A stretch of DNA of 64,000 bases from Scleropages formosus (Eukaryota > Chordata > Actinopteri > Osteoglossiformes > Osteoglossidae): assembly GCF_900964775.1 (NCBI RefSeq), contig NC_041829.1:9526863-9590862 (forward strand), in the 5' to 3' direction. Within the stretch, counting starts at the first letter, position 1. The number at the start of each line of letters is the position of its first letter. Of this stretch, positions 10,606 to 23,252 are shown piece by piece. The position numbers and the translations under genes are program-made. The notes beneath the pieces were generated by a model, which saw nothing but the letters and a program-made list of their open reading frames with translations, did no database searches and was not told where the DNA came from.

Positions 10606-13600
10606 ATGGTTGTTGTTGTGTCGGTGGCACTCGGTGGCCCGTCTCTCCTCCTGCTCCTCCTGGCCGAAGCGCTGTCCTCCGACACCGGTGGAGGCGGCCA
10701 CGCGCGCACGGACATGCAGCGCGAGATCCTCTCCATCATGGGGCTGCCGCAGCGCCCGCGGCCGCGCGTCCACGAGAAGCGCGACGCCGCGCCCGCGTTC
10801 ATGCTGGACCTGTACAATGCCATCTCCACGGCCGGGCAGGACGAGGGACCCCCGCTGGGGTCTGTGCCCGACCCCAATCTTCTGAAGAACACCGACATGG
10901 TGATGAGCTTCAACAGCCTGGGTGAGTTTCCGGAGCAGTGATTTACCTGGGTTTCCTGGGTTACCTGGCACGCCACTCACGTGGTCCATCGCGCACCGTT
11001 TTACGCATCGGGCGATTTCAGAGTCCAGATGTGTGTGACGTTATTGTGAAGTGCCTGTGACTCCACCAGGCCAGCTGTGTGACTCTAAACACAACTATTA
11101 ATTATTCCTGCAGCGAAACAAAGTGCCAGCCTGTCCTGTCCTGTCCTGTCTTACCATCCTCACTTGTTCTATCCTGTCTCATCTTATCCTATTCTGTCCT
11201 ACTCTGTCTTAGCCTGTCCTATCCAGTGCTGTCCTGTCCTAACTTGTTCTATCCTGTCCTGCCATGTAAATTAGCAATGATGAAATGTGGTACCTTTGAG
11301 AACTGACCCTGAGCCGTGGTGTGAGCAGAGTTATTCGGTGGCATTGTGGAGGAGCTCTTAAAAAAGTCAGACTGAGTAAAGAGTAAAGTTTCACACTGAG
11401 TTGCTTGTGGGCTGTGGGCGCGCTGTGATCAGAGCCCACTCTGACAGGTGTCAACTGGGGCAGCAGGTTGTGCAGTCAGAAAACCTGGGTTTGAATCCCA
11501 CCACCTCCCGCTGCAGTACCGCCGATCAAGGAATGCATGTGACTAAATGTGTGTGTGTGTGCGTGCGTGCGTGTGTGCGTGCGTGTGTGTGCAGTTTGTA
11601 TATCTGCACATTCTGGATAGTGGGGCCCTCCTGGACAGTCTGAGCAGCGACTCATTCTTGCAGCTGCACCATGCGGTTGGCCAGCTCTGTGGGCATTCCC
11701 TGGACCGCTGCCCGGGGACCGATACAGATGTTCCCGGGGCCCTCTAGCCAACACAGCTGTGTGTGGAAAAGCCCCACCCAGGCTAATGTACTACAGAGCC
11801 TCCCCATACATCATACGTTACTACTGGAGCAGTTCATCATCTGTCATCTCCCTGTTCCCATTTCGGTGCCTTAACCAACATCACACAACATCACAGCGAT
11901 CAGTTGTTCAGCAGAGACTCCAGTGACTTATTGTTCCACATCAGTTCTTTTTTTACATTCACACTTGTTCTTTTATCTGATGCATGTCTCCGAGGTGACT
12001 TACAATGTAAAGTGAGATACACTGATTTACTCATTTATACAACTGGGTAATTCTGACTGTATTAGTTCAGAGTAAGTACCTTGAATAAGGATACTACTGG
12101 GTTGAAACCGGGGATCTTAGATTGTGGGGCGATGACTCTAACCACTAAGCCATCTTAGTGCCCCAGCTGGTGGCCCAGATAGAAAGCGTTAACCACAAGT
12201 GTCCTTCCGGGGCCTTGAACCATAAGTCCTGGATGTCCTTAGTCCACAACTGTCATCATGATTAGGCCACAAACACACAAGACTTCCCATTGCTGTCAAA
12301 TTCTCACAGAACATTCTGGAATGAAAATGCTTTCTTGTGATAAAAGATTTTAAAGAAATCCATCGGCGCTTCCAGTAAATTCATCACAAGTTGATTCAGC
12401 CTGAGGAATGCAGCTCTCAAAAGGACAAGAAACCACATTAAGTCCACTTGAAATCTCCCATCTTATCTACTGCAGATTTATCCTGCGATGCTTATAATAC
12501 ATTTCTGGATGCTTGCTGTCACAAATCTCTCATGACCTCGCCTGCATGAAACTGTTGGCATTAATCAGCAGATACAAAGTTTGCTTGTTTCTCCGATCTC
12601 GTTATCTCTATAGAATTTAGACGGGTTTTCATTAAGGCACGAGAGGGGTTCAGATTTTAAAAAGAACATGACTAGAACCAAGGTGCACAGGCTAAGAAAC
12701 AGTGAGGTAAAACTCAGTTTACCCAATTTCATTTACACCACCATGTTGCTGGTTCACATCCCTCCAGTAGCTCCTACAGAAGTGACATTCAAATAGCAAA
12801 TACACAGACAATTACAGCAGATGGTGTTGGACTCATTTATGGAGCTGTCAGAAGATCAGGAGAGATGTGTCTCTCAAAAAGACGGGTTTGAGACCCTTAT
12901 ACTGTATATACCTACCTGACTGAATACAGACATTTGTACTCAAGATGTACTTACCTAGATGGGCATATGTCCCTCATTGGAGGGCATGTTTCTTTCGGTC
13001 AGATCAAGTTTACAGCTGAGTTCAGGAATGAAAAGTCAGGTGAGGACAATGCTGCAGTTCTCTTCAGTGTTTTGAGCTCAGATGTTGTGACTATGTCATG
13101 TTTGCATGTTAGGTTTACGTGACACAGCACGACCGGAGGGCAAACAGACAGAACAAGAGCTTTGTCCCGAGGTTCGCCAGCACGCTGGGACAAGGCGCTC
13201 ATCATTGTGTTCCTTTCTGCTCACATTCTTTTTGCATTCAGTTCAGCTGCACGCTCTGCTTTTAATTAAACTAAACAAACAAACAAGCTCCTGAACAAAG
13301 CTCGAAAACTCGAGTCACGTGTGGGTTCCGTGCCACCCGGCTTTTTTAGGATGCTGTGGTCGGTGTTGTCATGGAAACGGTCTTGCAGAGACCGTGATCC
13401 CTACAAAGTGACTGATTGAAAGGTGGTGGGGCGGAGGGCCGGGAAGAGTGGTTCGGGCAGCCGCCTCGATCATTACCATAGTAGAGAGGGAGAGAGTCAT
13501 GGAAAATGGAGTAATCCAGCGCAAAGGGCTGCACAGGAGGTGGGATCTGTGGAGGAATTCCTCCGTCACTGCCAAGCACACTCGTGAACTCCCATCATGC

Positions 13601-16600
13601 CTTCCGAAGCCTGCTGGGTGGACGGTGACATGACGGCATAGTTTTTCCTCAAGATTTTTTGCGATGGATTATTTTTTAAAGCTCACACCTTTGGTCAATT
13701 TTTGTTACAGCGTGAGGTTTGTACACTAAGCCATGTACAGTGATTTACCCATTTATATAGCAGGGTACAGAATCAGTCCAGGGTCGAATGATGTTCCGAT
13801 TACAAGTCGACCACTCTAACCATTTCCTTCTCAAGTGAAAACTTTCCAGTGTGTTGGAATCTGTGGACCGCGAACACTATGAATGCTGCTTATTATGTAC
13901 ACATTTCCTAAAAAAATAGAACTGTGTACATATTCAGCAATTAGAAGACAGGTGAGTGCAGGTCGGGATGGTGTAATATTTCTCTCTTGAAATATGTTTT
14001 TTTCTTTTTTTACAAAACTATTGAATATGTGTCTGACCAAATCACTGACCAAACCCATGCAAAGCAGCAGTGCCCTGGTTCAATTCCAGTATTTAATTAC
14101 AGTCAAACAAATGACTAGCTGAGTTTAGTATGAGCTCCACCACGCCCTCGAGTCGGTTCCCATGGCGACATGCCGAAGCTGCACAAGCACGTCTCGGGTA
14201 TGATGTCACAGTAACAGGCTGGTGGTCCTCAGCGGTGGGTGTGTGACTGATGGAAATGGTCCAGTGCCCAAGTGATCGGTCCCTTAGGTCCAAGGTTCAA
14301 CACGGTTTGTATCACTACGAATTCCTCACATGGATTTTTCCCCGAGTTTATAAGGTTAATTTCCATCAGTGTTCTTTGCTGTTCTCCTGTATTACACTCT
14401 TTTATCATTAAAACCAAGTATTACACACTTTAATTGGTGTTCATTTACATCATATGACATTTGTAAGGAAAAGAGCCATGTCTCCACATGACTGATGGGG
14501 GAGTTTTGTAAGGGAATGAGTTTGAGGGGTTGGCAATATATAGCTGAATCATGCCACACTATAATCCAGTGTCCTAAACTGGGGCACAATCTGTATGGTT
14601 TTGTTTTACAAACATCTGCTGTGCAGCCCTAGAACATTTGGTGATCATTGCAACCTCTGGCTTTTCAGTCACTGTATTAGCTGATGCAGTGAATGACTTT
14701 GGATGATATGTGTTCCAGTCATGTGGGCGGTTTCTTACTGTTAGCGTGTAATTTCCCATAATTCTTAGAGGCAGCAGAGGCTTGATTTCAGGCACACATT
14801 GATGTCACTCTCCTCTACAAGCTTTGCACAAGCCAGAAGGCTGTGGACAGAGGACCCCTTTCATTGTCATGCAGTTGTGAACCTCGCTTGAGAGTACAGA
14901 GCAGCTGTAGTGACCCACCTGAGACTTGATCCAACAACTCCACTTGTATAAATGGGTAAATAACTGAGCTCAATTAGGTAAAGATGTCAGCTAAGCAATG
15001 CAGGAATGAATGAACCTGCTCCACAGCTGGACCACTTGCTATATGTACTTTCTTCTAATGATGGTCTTGTGACTGTGGGAGGCTTCACACTTCCTTTTGA
15101 AGGAAGCAGTAAAGATGCCACTCTGTGTTTATGTGCTCTGCTGCCCAACTCTTAATTGCTGCCATATTCATTTATGGGCAGAAAGAAAAGAGTAGGGGGG
15201 TAGGAAAAGACTTACAAGCACAATTATTGGACAGTTAATTCAAGAAGTAAACCCGGGAAGGGGGGTTGCGTTTACCATGTTCTCGAAAACATGGTCTGCC
15301 GTGTCATTGTTTCCTTTCCCGCTTTCATCTCGTGATGAACCCTGCTGTAAGTTCAGATGTTAGTAAAGTGGAAGCAGGGTGTTCATTTGAGGGAGTTTGG
15401 TTCATAAAGGATGGTAGGGAGTCCATCCTGGGGAGAGTTAATGTGTTAATAGCTCCCTCAGTTTCCCTTTTCCCATCTCAGTCGAGAGGTTCAGATGGAC
15501 ACGGGTGGTTTGGGGGAGGAGGAACTCACAGTTCCTTTGGATTTGGTGGATTCAAAATGGAGAACAGTTGAGTACAAGCCTGGGATGAGAAGAGGAAAGG
15601 AGGAAGATCCTATGGTATGACTGCTGTTTCCAGCACCCATGGATACTGGTAAATTTCTCTGCTGACTGACTTTTCCTCCTTTTCATCAGTGGATCATGAC
15701 AAGGAGATCTCCACTTTTCCACACTACCGGGAGTACCGCTTTAACCTGTCGAACATCCCAAAGGGTGACGTCCTCACGGCTGCTGAGTTCCGCATCTACA
15801 AAGACTTTGTTCACGGATACCCGGAGAATGAAACCTTCCATGTCAGCATCTTCCAGGTGCTGCAGGAGCAGCCTGACAGGTGAGGTGTTGCCCATGGGGC
15901 AAAAAGCCCTTTAACTCTATTTTTTCCAGCGAAATTGCTGGAAAGTTATTGCTTAGATTTTGTTACCAAAATCATATATTACCTAGGGCCCAATTACAGG
16001 AAATCAGAACTTTCACTGCAAGTTGGAGGAGAAAGGACAAATAGCAACCAGATGGATGGATCCAATCACAGAGACAACGGAAACACCCCTTTCAACACTA
16101 AGGACACAAGTGAAGATCATTCTGGTGGAACTGTATCTATGTGGTCACCAACATTTACTCAGCATCAACTCGATGGCACACAGTATAAAACAGTTTAGAA
16201 GAAAGATTTGATTAACTTTAGAGTAGAAGCCTTCAATTTGTTTTTATGAAACACTTTGGTCAACAGTTTATATGTCGCGTTCTCCACATTTCCTGCTCTC
16301 ATAGACCTGTTTGTGATAGTTGTTCCCCAGAATCCCTCACCTAGGTTAATCTGTATGATGGGCATTTTTCAAGTTCTAACCCCTTTACTCTGGTAATATG
16401 GTACCAGATGTTTTGTGATCAGATTCCTCTTCTTCCAAACTACCCACAAACACACAAACACACACAGATGACTCGCAGTATGCACCTTCCATTGCCTTTA
16501 AATGACAACTGTCCAATGAGTGCCTCAAACAGTTGATGTTGTTCCTATGATTTCCATGGCGATGCTTGGTCTAGAGACCCCAGTGGACTCAACAAGAGTG

Positions 16601-19261
16601 GAGTTGGCAGTGTTTCAACTCGGGGCCACTGTGCTTGGTAACCAGGATCCAAAATATTGGTAAAAACAAGCATGGTCTTTTTGTGAGATCCGATGAAAAG
16701 AGCTCGGACTCCACATCACCCCACCAAGCTAGAAAGAGGTCAGTGGTTTTGTGATAGGAGATACCTCACCTCTCAAAAGAATGACTGTTTCATTATTTCC
16801 TAAGAGCACCACCTGAATGGCCACATTGTCTGGGCACCATTGTTCCAAGATTAATGCGCTCGGTCTCCTAGGAAGTGTGAACGCACTGCTCAGGGCTTAC
16901 CTCATTGTTTTGTACCAGTATCTCTGTGAACTTGAGATATCTCCATCCAGGGACCTCACTCAGCCATCACCCCAGAGTGTGGGTACATCCATTGTGCAAG
17001 AATTCACTGCAACGCCCATCTTCCTGTGTCTTGTTTTTTCACCAGTTGCTCTGTGCTCTGCCCCACACACATTTTGATGATGTCTTGCAACCCCATGGCT
17101 CACCGTTGTGTTAAAAGCCACAGAAACCATAGCGCCGGTCTGTCAGTCCATCAGATAAAATGAAAAAAGAGTGCATTTTCATTTAGCAAAAGTATCTTCA
17201 CCCGTCACACTGTAAGATGGTGGCAGCTGGAGAAATCCTGTTCGTCTGGTGATTCTAAGAGATCCTGACATTGTACCCTTGTACCCTGTTTTTGACTTGA
17301 ATCACTCCAGTGAAATGTGTTCCGTAGGGAACTGGACTCGCTGCTTGTGGATTTGCGGCTTACTTGGGCTACAGAGGAAGGCTGGCTGGTGTTTGACATC
17401 ACTTCCACTGTCACCCAGTGGATTCTCCATCCAGAGCAGAACCTCGGCCTGCAGCTGATTGTGGAGACCAGCGATGGTAAGCAGGGCATTCAACAAATTA
17501 TCGGTAGATCGTAACGTAGCGGTAAAGGAAGTTGCAGTTTTTTTAAACATTTTATGTGCTTGTTTTGGGAGCTCTGTCTCTGTTTTGGGGATTGGAAGGT
17601 GAACAGTCCCTTGCTGGACTGTGTCTTACACGCTGCCCGTTTCCCCCGTAGGCCACAGCGCGAACCCCGGTACGGCAGGACTGTGGGATGGCCGCGGCAT
17701 CCAGAGCAAGCAGCCCTTTGTGGTAGCTTTCTTCAAGGCTGCTCAGGTGCAAACACGTAGCACCCGCTCCACAGGCCCCAGACAGCGGGGTCCCGCTCGA
17801 TCCAAGAGCTCCAAAGGCCAGCAGGCACTGAGGTTCACCAGCAGCTCAGGTACCTCTGGTGGCCACTTGAGGGTGCTGCTTTTAATATGTGATCTAGGAG
17901 AAGTTGGGGAGGAAGACCGGGGTATTCTGATACACTGGGGAAGTACAGTGTATCTGTGTAGAGCAGCTTCATTTGTAAGCCATCCAGTCGTAGCCCTTTT
18001 CTCTGACTGGCGTCCAATCTCGTCTCACTGTACGTCACTCGTCTTCACTCTCCCAGGAAACAGCAGCACTGACCAAAAGCAGGCTTGTAAGAAGCATGAG
18101 CTTTTTGTGAGCTTCCAGGACCTGGGCTGGCAGGTACAACGTAACTCCCCTCCACCACCTTACCCCCATTCTCACCTCACTCCTTTCTTCATCTCCTTTA
18201 TCTGCCTATTATTGAAACTTGATCCAGCATTTAACAATTATACTGACTATATATTAACTATACAGGAAGTACTACTAAACAACAGTAATATCAGAGACAG
18301 AGGAAGTGAATTGTTCCCTAATGAACTGTATCGGCGGCTCAGAAGCATCTCTGTGTGCAGCCACCCAGAGCCTGCAGCAGGACAATGTTCTGTTGCTGGA
18401 TAGATCCCACATCTGACACCAATGCAACATTTCCACGGACATCACAGCACAAGAGGGGCAGCTACAATGTTTTCGCAGTAATTGAACCTTTAACATTACT
18501 ATTACAGTCTTCAGACTATGTCTGAGACTTTTAAGCATGAGTAAATGACAAGTCACGAGAGCGCAGCCGTGCCTAATAAATGCCATATCTTAATGGCACA
18601 GTGAAACTGTGAATAGTTATACCTGCAAAGGTATCTACAAGTAGCATGTGGAATTAATTACGAACGTCAGCACAAGGCTCTGGCTGTGCTCAGTGATGTA
18701 TATGGTGGAATCCTTTCTTTGGCTTCTCTTCTCCAGGACTGGATCATTGCCCCAGAGGGATATGCAGCATATTATTGCGATGGCGAGTGTGCCTTTCCTC
18801 TTAACTCCTACATGAACGCCACTAACCATGCCATTGTGCAAACACTGGTAAGCCACCCAGGTACCCCACAGAGGCTTAGGTAATTCTGATTTCCATCTAG
18901 TGTGACCCTGTCATAGCCTCGAAATTTTAGTTTGCGTTGGAGGGACTCATATCCAAATCAACTTGCAACATATACATTTTTACCTGGTTTTCGTGAAGTA
19001 TGTTGCTGAAGGGTGCAACAGATGTTACCCTTCTAGGATTTGACCACAATGCTTTTTGGTTGCAAGACCAGTTTATCTGGTTATCTGTCTGACCCATGTT
19101 TCTGCCCTCAGGTCCACTTCATCAACCCAGAGGTGGTGCCCAGGCCCTGCTGCGCTCCCACCCAGCTCCATGCCATCTCCGTACTCTACTTTGACGATAG
19201 CTCTAATGTCATCCTGAAGAAGTACCGCAACATGGTGGTGCGAGCCTGCGGTTGCCATTAA
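10606..19261 (+). CDS. bmp7: Bone morphogenetic protein 7, complete
   Basis: Secreted TGF-beta-family dimer that signals through BMP receptors. Seven coding exons: 10606-10921, 15690-15879, 17328-17476, 17652-17849, 18057-18133, 18737-18847 and 19112-19261, giving 396 residues (human 431) with the family's seven-exon plan. The ATG starts a signal peptide ([13 protein letters not shown]). The prodomain shows [20 protein letters not shown] and [11 protein letters not shown] furin-type site RSTR lies at 254-257, before STG, leaving a mature chain of 139 residues as in human BMP7. The knot has seven cysteines, from [12 protein letters not shown] to the end VRACGCH. HFINPE and [14 protein letters not shown] favour BMP7 over BMP5, BMP6 or BMP8. 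The first exon is shorter and more divergent than in mammals. Which fish bmp7 paralogue this is cannot be settled here. Confidence 0.94.
11133..11270. repeat. Degenerate (TCCTG)n satellite
   Basis: Pentamer-based low-complexity array (CCTGTCCTGTCCTG with TCTTA, TTCTA variants) in bmp7 intron 1. Confidence 0.8.
11455..11592 (+). mobile_element. SINE family B fragment with GT run
   Basis: GGGGCAGCAGGTTGTGCAG, GGGTTTGAATCCCACC and GCAGTACCGCCGATCAAGG identify the family B head and body. A (GT/GC)n microsatellite follows at 11549-11592. Confidence 0.55.
11980..12165 (-). mobile_element. SINE family B
   Basis: Reverse-complement copy. From the right end: GGGGCACTAAGATGGCTTAG head, TAGAGTCATC, B-box relic GGTTTCAACCC, GTATCC spacer and the tail near 11980. 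Confidence 0.55.
12170..12735. other. bmp7 intron 1, nothing recognised
   Basis: Single-copy-looking intronic DNA. No exon or repeat was recognised. Conserved enhancers could lie here but cannot be seen without comparison. Confidence 0.3.
12738..12840. repeat. Interspersed repeat family C
   Basis: Shares TTGCTGGTTCACATCCCTCC (12746-12765) and AGTGACATTCAAATAGCAAA with 51118 onward, where only a few substitutions and a short deletion separate the copies. An unnamed transposon-derived repeat. Confidence 0.7.
12841..13695. other. bmp7 intron 1, GC-mixed
   Basis: No coding potential recognised. Contains an X-box-like palindrome at 13365-13378. Confidence 0.3.
13695..13825 (-). mobile_element. 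SINE family B fragment
   Basis: Contains GTACACTAAGCCATGTACAGTGATTTACCC and ending TCTAACCATTTCC, the reverse complement of the family B tail and head. Confidence 0.45.
13830..15689. other. bmp7 intron 1, 3' part
   Basis: Mostly unique sequence. 14930-15015 holds a SINE tail relic (TATAAATGGGTAAATAACTG). No exon seen until 15690. Confidence 0.35.
15880..17327. other. bmp7 intron 2, nothing recognised
   Basis: About 1.4 kb of intron with no recognised repeat, exon or RNA. Confidence 0.35.
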
Positions 19262-21160
19262 ACCACCGCTGTTCCTAGGATGCAGCTGCATAGCGTGGGG
19301 CCCAACAGCAGCCTCCGTGCTCCACATTGACTGTTACCCAAGGTGCATCGTTTTCAGTTTTGCTGGAGCTATCCCAGGAGAAACCTAGTAGTACACACGT
19401 GCCGCTGAAACTATGAGACTAAGAGGCCTTGTTTAGTTGTGGGGGAGCAGCTGATTTGGTTCTGAATATTTTGGATATTCAGTCAATTGCTCTCGGTAGT
19501 GTGGAGAGGCTGTTCCAAGGACGGGGCTGTTTCCTGAGCAAAAATCAGTTTCACTACAATGATCTGCACTAGGCTGTGAAGCTTAGGGTGCTTAGTTTGT
19601 CTACATCTATTATCTGACTAAGTAAAAAGAGGAAGACAAGCTGTGGAATGTGCTTCTAACACTCCAAAAACCGAAAATGTGAACTGTACTGCGTTATTTA
19701 TCTGCAGACTACGCGCCCAGGGGAAGTTGCCCTCCACAGATGTTTTTCTCTTGGCTCAGCTTCTCCTTACTCAGCTGGTTGACAGAAAGCAGCGCTGCTC
19801 TTCTGCCTGTGTGCTCCGCCTGGCCTCCTCAAAGCCTGGAATGAGCTTGTGCATCCATCATCCCCTGGGCAGCAGGCAGCACAGTGGTTGAGGAGTTGGA
19901 CAAAGAGGGCTGTGAATGGACACTTATGAACACTGATGCCACCGACATGGATTCTGATGTCCACAGAGATTTTTATTGGTGTTTTGTGGTTCTCCACTAA
20001 TCCGAAGCGCAACCGTCCTTCAATTCCACAGGCGAGGGTGGTGTTCGCCATGGAGAGACTGCTAGTGAGAAGACACATAGCCAGCCTCCAACACACGTGC
20101 CTCATCGCTGGAGCGACTCCTGACGTTCACTGACACAGCCAGGGTGGAGACCACCAGAGAGCTTTTCCTTCGCCATGATGTCATTTCTCAATACTTCAGA
20201 GGTTGACCTGGTTCTGACAAGTGCTGGGTTTCTAAATGTCATGCTAGGAGGAACACCCACTCAGTGCTTCTGAAGTGAACTGTGCTGGGATGAGAAAAGG
20301 TAGAAACGTGTTTATAGACAAACGCTTTAGCGATGCTTTTGGGGACCACTTTCCTCTTTCAGATATTACTGAGCACATGTGCTGTTTGGTAACCAAAATA
20401 GTTTTTAACTGTGATTTTGTTGCCTCTCACGTGACTGTATTGTTGTAACGTCTCTAGTCAGTAAATAGAGGTGAAACATCATCTGGTCCCGTGGATGGAT
20501 CTTGTTTCTATGTTCTTATAAATCGAGTGGGGAGGTGAACACAAAGCGATCCAGGTGCGTCCAAAGTTCAAACCAGAGCCCGGACTGCAGCCCTGATCTG
20601 GGCCCCCCAGATCAGGGCTGGCCGGGTTCTCCTTGTTGGACGGCAGGAGGATCTATGGCCCACAACCATGTTGGCCTGGTGATTGAAGTGAGGTTAGACT
20701 CAGAGAATGTCCTGCACATAGGAGAGAAAAGATGGAAATGTAAGAGTGACATCAGACCCCCCCACCCGCAGGACTCAGTCCAAAGACTTACTCATATGCA
20801 GGTGCGATGGAGGTGGGGATGGGGGGGCTGGCTTTATGCCTTGACCGTGTGCATGCAGAGAACGGAGGGGAGCGAAAATGACACCAACCTCATCCCACCA
20901 CACCAACAGGACCAATTCCAGAAACTTACTCAGCAGCAGGTGGGGGGGGGCGGCGGTTAGGGGACAGCACACACTGTCACCCAGGCGTGACCTGGCGTGT
21001 CTCCACCTGACCTGCTGTTTACTGCGGCCTGTTTTGAATTAGCAATCCGTGAACTCTGGGTGGAGCACGCGCTGCTTTTAGAGACCACTTGGGTCACCTG
21101 GGATCTGTTGGGGAGGGGAAAGAGAACATGGGGGCTGGCATATATTTCCATTTTGGTTTA
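19262..21160. other. bmp7 3' UTR and downstream spacer
   Basis: Follows the bmp7 stop. No AATAAA close to the stop was found, so the 3' UTR length is unknown. 20500-20960 is purine-rich with internal similarity: two segments ending in a GACTCAG/ACTCAGCAG-like CAG repeat near 20800 and 20935. No gene seen. Confidence 0.35.
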
Positions 21161-21162
21161 CC

Positions 21163-21245
21163 AGGTGGAGTAGTGGTTACGGTCCTAGATTTGTGAGTAG
21201 AAGCTCGCTAGTTCCAGTCTCGCTAGGGACCCTGTTGTGTTAAGT
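21163..21245 (+). mobile_element. SINE family B fragment
   Basis: CAGGTGGAGTAGTGGTTACGG (A box) and GCTAGTTCCAGTCTCGC (B-box relic) followed by GGGACCCTGTTG. Confidence 0.45.
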
Positions 21246-22117
21246 AACAAAAAATGCGAAGGAGAATAGAATATAATAAAAAAATGCTAATAATATACAG
21301 TATATACATGTAAAAAGCATAAAAATTTACCGTAACTAGAAAGATGGACTAGCGTTCGATGCAAACAGGCCAAGCATGAGGCTAAAACCCAGCACTGATC
21401 AACAAATACGGCTGATCGCTAGATGAAGAACACCTGACGAAACGTGCAGAAATGTGGAAGCATTCTTGGAGTCCTTAGAAAGCTGAATTTATGGGGTCAG
21501 GACGGTTGGCACTGTAGGCCAGGGGTGGAAAACACACGGCCGTAACGTCATTGAGAAGCGGCTTCTTTGTAAACGAATCCAGATCGCCAGGTGGTACTGC
21601 AGGCAGGGGGCATCTCGGGAGGGGGGATCATCAGAGCGAAGAAAAACCCACATAAAATCCCACCTGAGGAGCCTCAGACTCAATGGTTTCCTCATGAAGG
21701 TTTGAGTTACACCATCATTGACACCTAGACTGGTAAGCATTCTTCTCGGCATCCGATCCACCATGAGGAAGTAAACTACCGCATTTGTATTTTTTATAAT
21801 TGAACACAGTTTTCTTCCGACCCCCCTGTCGCCGGGGTGTGAATTCGGAGTAAATTACACGCTTCAGCCTCTGAGCCGTTGCGACTGCGCTGCAGCACTT
21901 CAAACGCGGTGGGGGCACCAGGTGCACGAAACCACCATCACTTTCAGTCTGGCCGGAAGCTCAAGCTCCGGTGCTCGGTTACAGCGGAAAACATTCTAGA
22001 GCAAAACAGCAGAGAAAATTCAGTGTATCTCTGGGCCTTGGGGATAAGCTACTAAATAATCTTTAGAGAAATGTACAGAGCTTCTGTTTCAGAAATTAAC
22101 TAATCTCATTTACTTTC

Positions 22118-22335
22118 CTGGGGGGGTGGGCGGTGGCGCGACGGGTTTGGCCGGGACCTGCTCTGTGGCGAGTCTGGGGGAGTCCTGCCTGGGGTGCCTT
22201 GCGGCGGACTGGCATCCCGTCCTGGGTGTGTCCCCTCCCCCTCCAGCCTTGCGCCCTGTCTTGCCGGGCAAGGCTCCGGTTCGCCGCGACCCCGCTCGGG
22301 ACAGCCAGTTGTACACATTGTTTGCATTCACTTTT
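22118..22335 (+). mobile_element. SINE family A, copy 5, no TG tail
   Basis: Diverged copy with head, body and a 3' end ATTGTTTGCATTC in place of the usual TG run. A 10-bp direct repeat ATTTACTTTC at 22108-22117 and 22336-22345 looks like its target-site duplication. Confidence 0.75.
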
Positions 22336-22475
22336 ATTTACTTTCTATTTACTCCAGCAACTCTTTCAATTTCTAGCCTGATCTTTGGGGACATGCGAAA
22401 ATTAAACTCCACATCCCAAGTCCATTGGAAATATAGGTGAGTGAGGGTGTACTGACCAAAATGCACCCTTTGGGC

Positions 22476-22640
22476 AGCAGGTGGTGTAGTGGTTAGCACC
22501 TAGGTTCAAATCCTTGCTCTTGCTGTTGTACCATTCATCGAGGTACTCTGTTGATGCAATATGCTTTTTTTTATTGTTCTCTGAGACAGGCATTGCTTTG
22601 GAGGAAAGCATCTGCTAAATGAATAAAAATACCGGTAGAT
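22476..22640 (+). mobile_element. SINE family B with LINE-type tail
   Basis: GGGCAGCAGGTGGTGTAGTG head, GGTTCAAATCC B box, TTGTACCATTCATCGAGG spacer, and a tail GGAAAGCATCTGCTAAATGA that equals the LINE 3' terminus at 39674-39722. Confidence 0.7.
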
Positions 22641-22994
22641 GCAAACGTAAACGTACAAAGATATTTGCATGGTATCATTCCGCTGAAGAAACTGGCACAT
22701 GGACGCCGCAGCTGTTGTCTCTCTTCGATACCTTTCTCCAGGCACGACCAAACATCTGATTACCTGTCTTTTCCATGTTTTACACCAGTGTTGTTTTTCA
22801 CAAACTCCAGTGTGTACGTAGGAGGCCAAAGCCCTCTGTGGGTAGGAAGTGGAGGTCATGTCACCGAACCATAAATGCTTTCATTTTCAGTTCCTGCTGT
22901 TGCAGGCCTCGCTTTCAAGAGCAGATGCTCAGTGGTGTGAGGGCCAACAGAGCCGCGAAACTGCACAACAATCGGATGGAAAGAGCTCAGTTAC

Positions 22995-23150
22995 CCCGAC
23001 ACTTATTTGCCAGATGCTACTCTTCAAAGTGAAAAACAAATTATAACCCAGAGTGAACAAGAGTGCATCAGTGACAGATGAAGAGCTTTAGACACAGACC
23101 CACAATTATGGATGCACAGCTTATTTACCTGATACCATTTTCCCAGCGCA
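22995..23150. repeat. Interspersed repeat family C
   Basis: GAAGAGCTTTAGACACAGAC ... GGATGCAC matches 51050-51090 (GAAGAGCTTTAGACAAAGAC ... GGACGCAC). Starts with a LINE-tail-like GCCAGATGCTACTC. Confidence 0.55.
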
Positions 23151-23252
23151 CATATTCAGGTAGTCACCAGCCGAAATGATTATTTATTAACACATTTAAT
23201 GCCAAAGCATGGTGAAGATCACAATGATACAAAAGACTGGAAATATTAACCA

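Noticed and set aside
10354-10989. 211-codon frame on the minus strand over bmp7 exon 1
   Set aside because: Antisense shadow of GC-rich coding sequence with no protein similarity.
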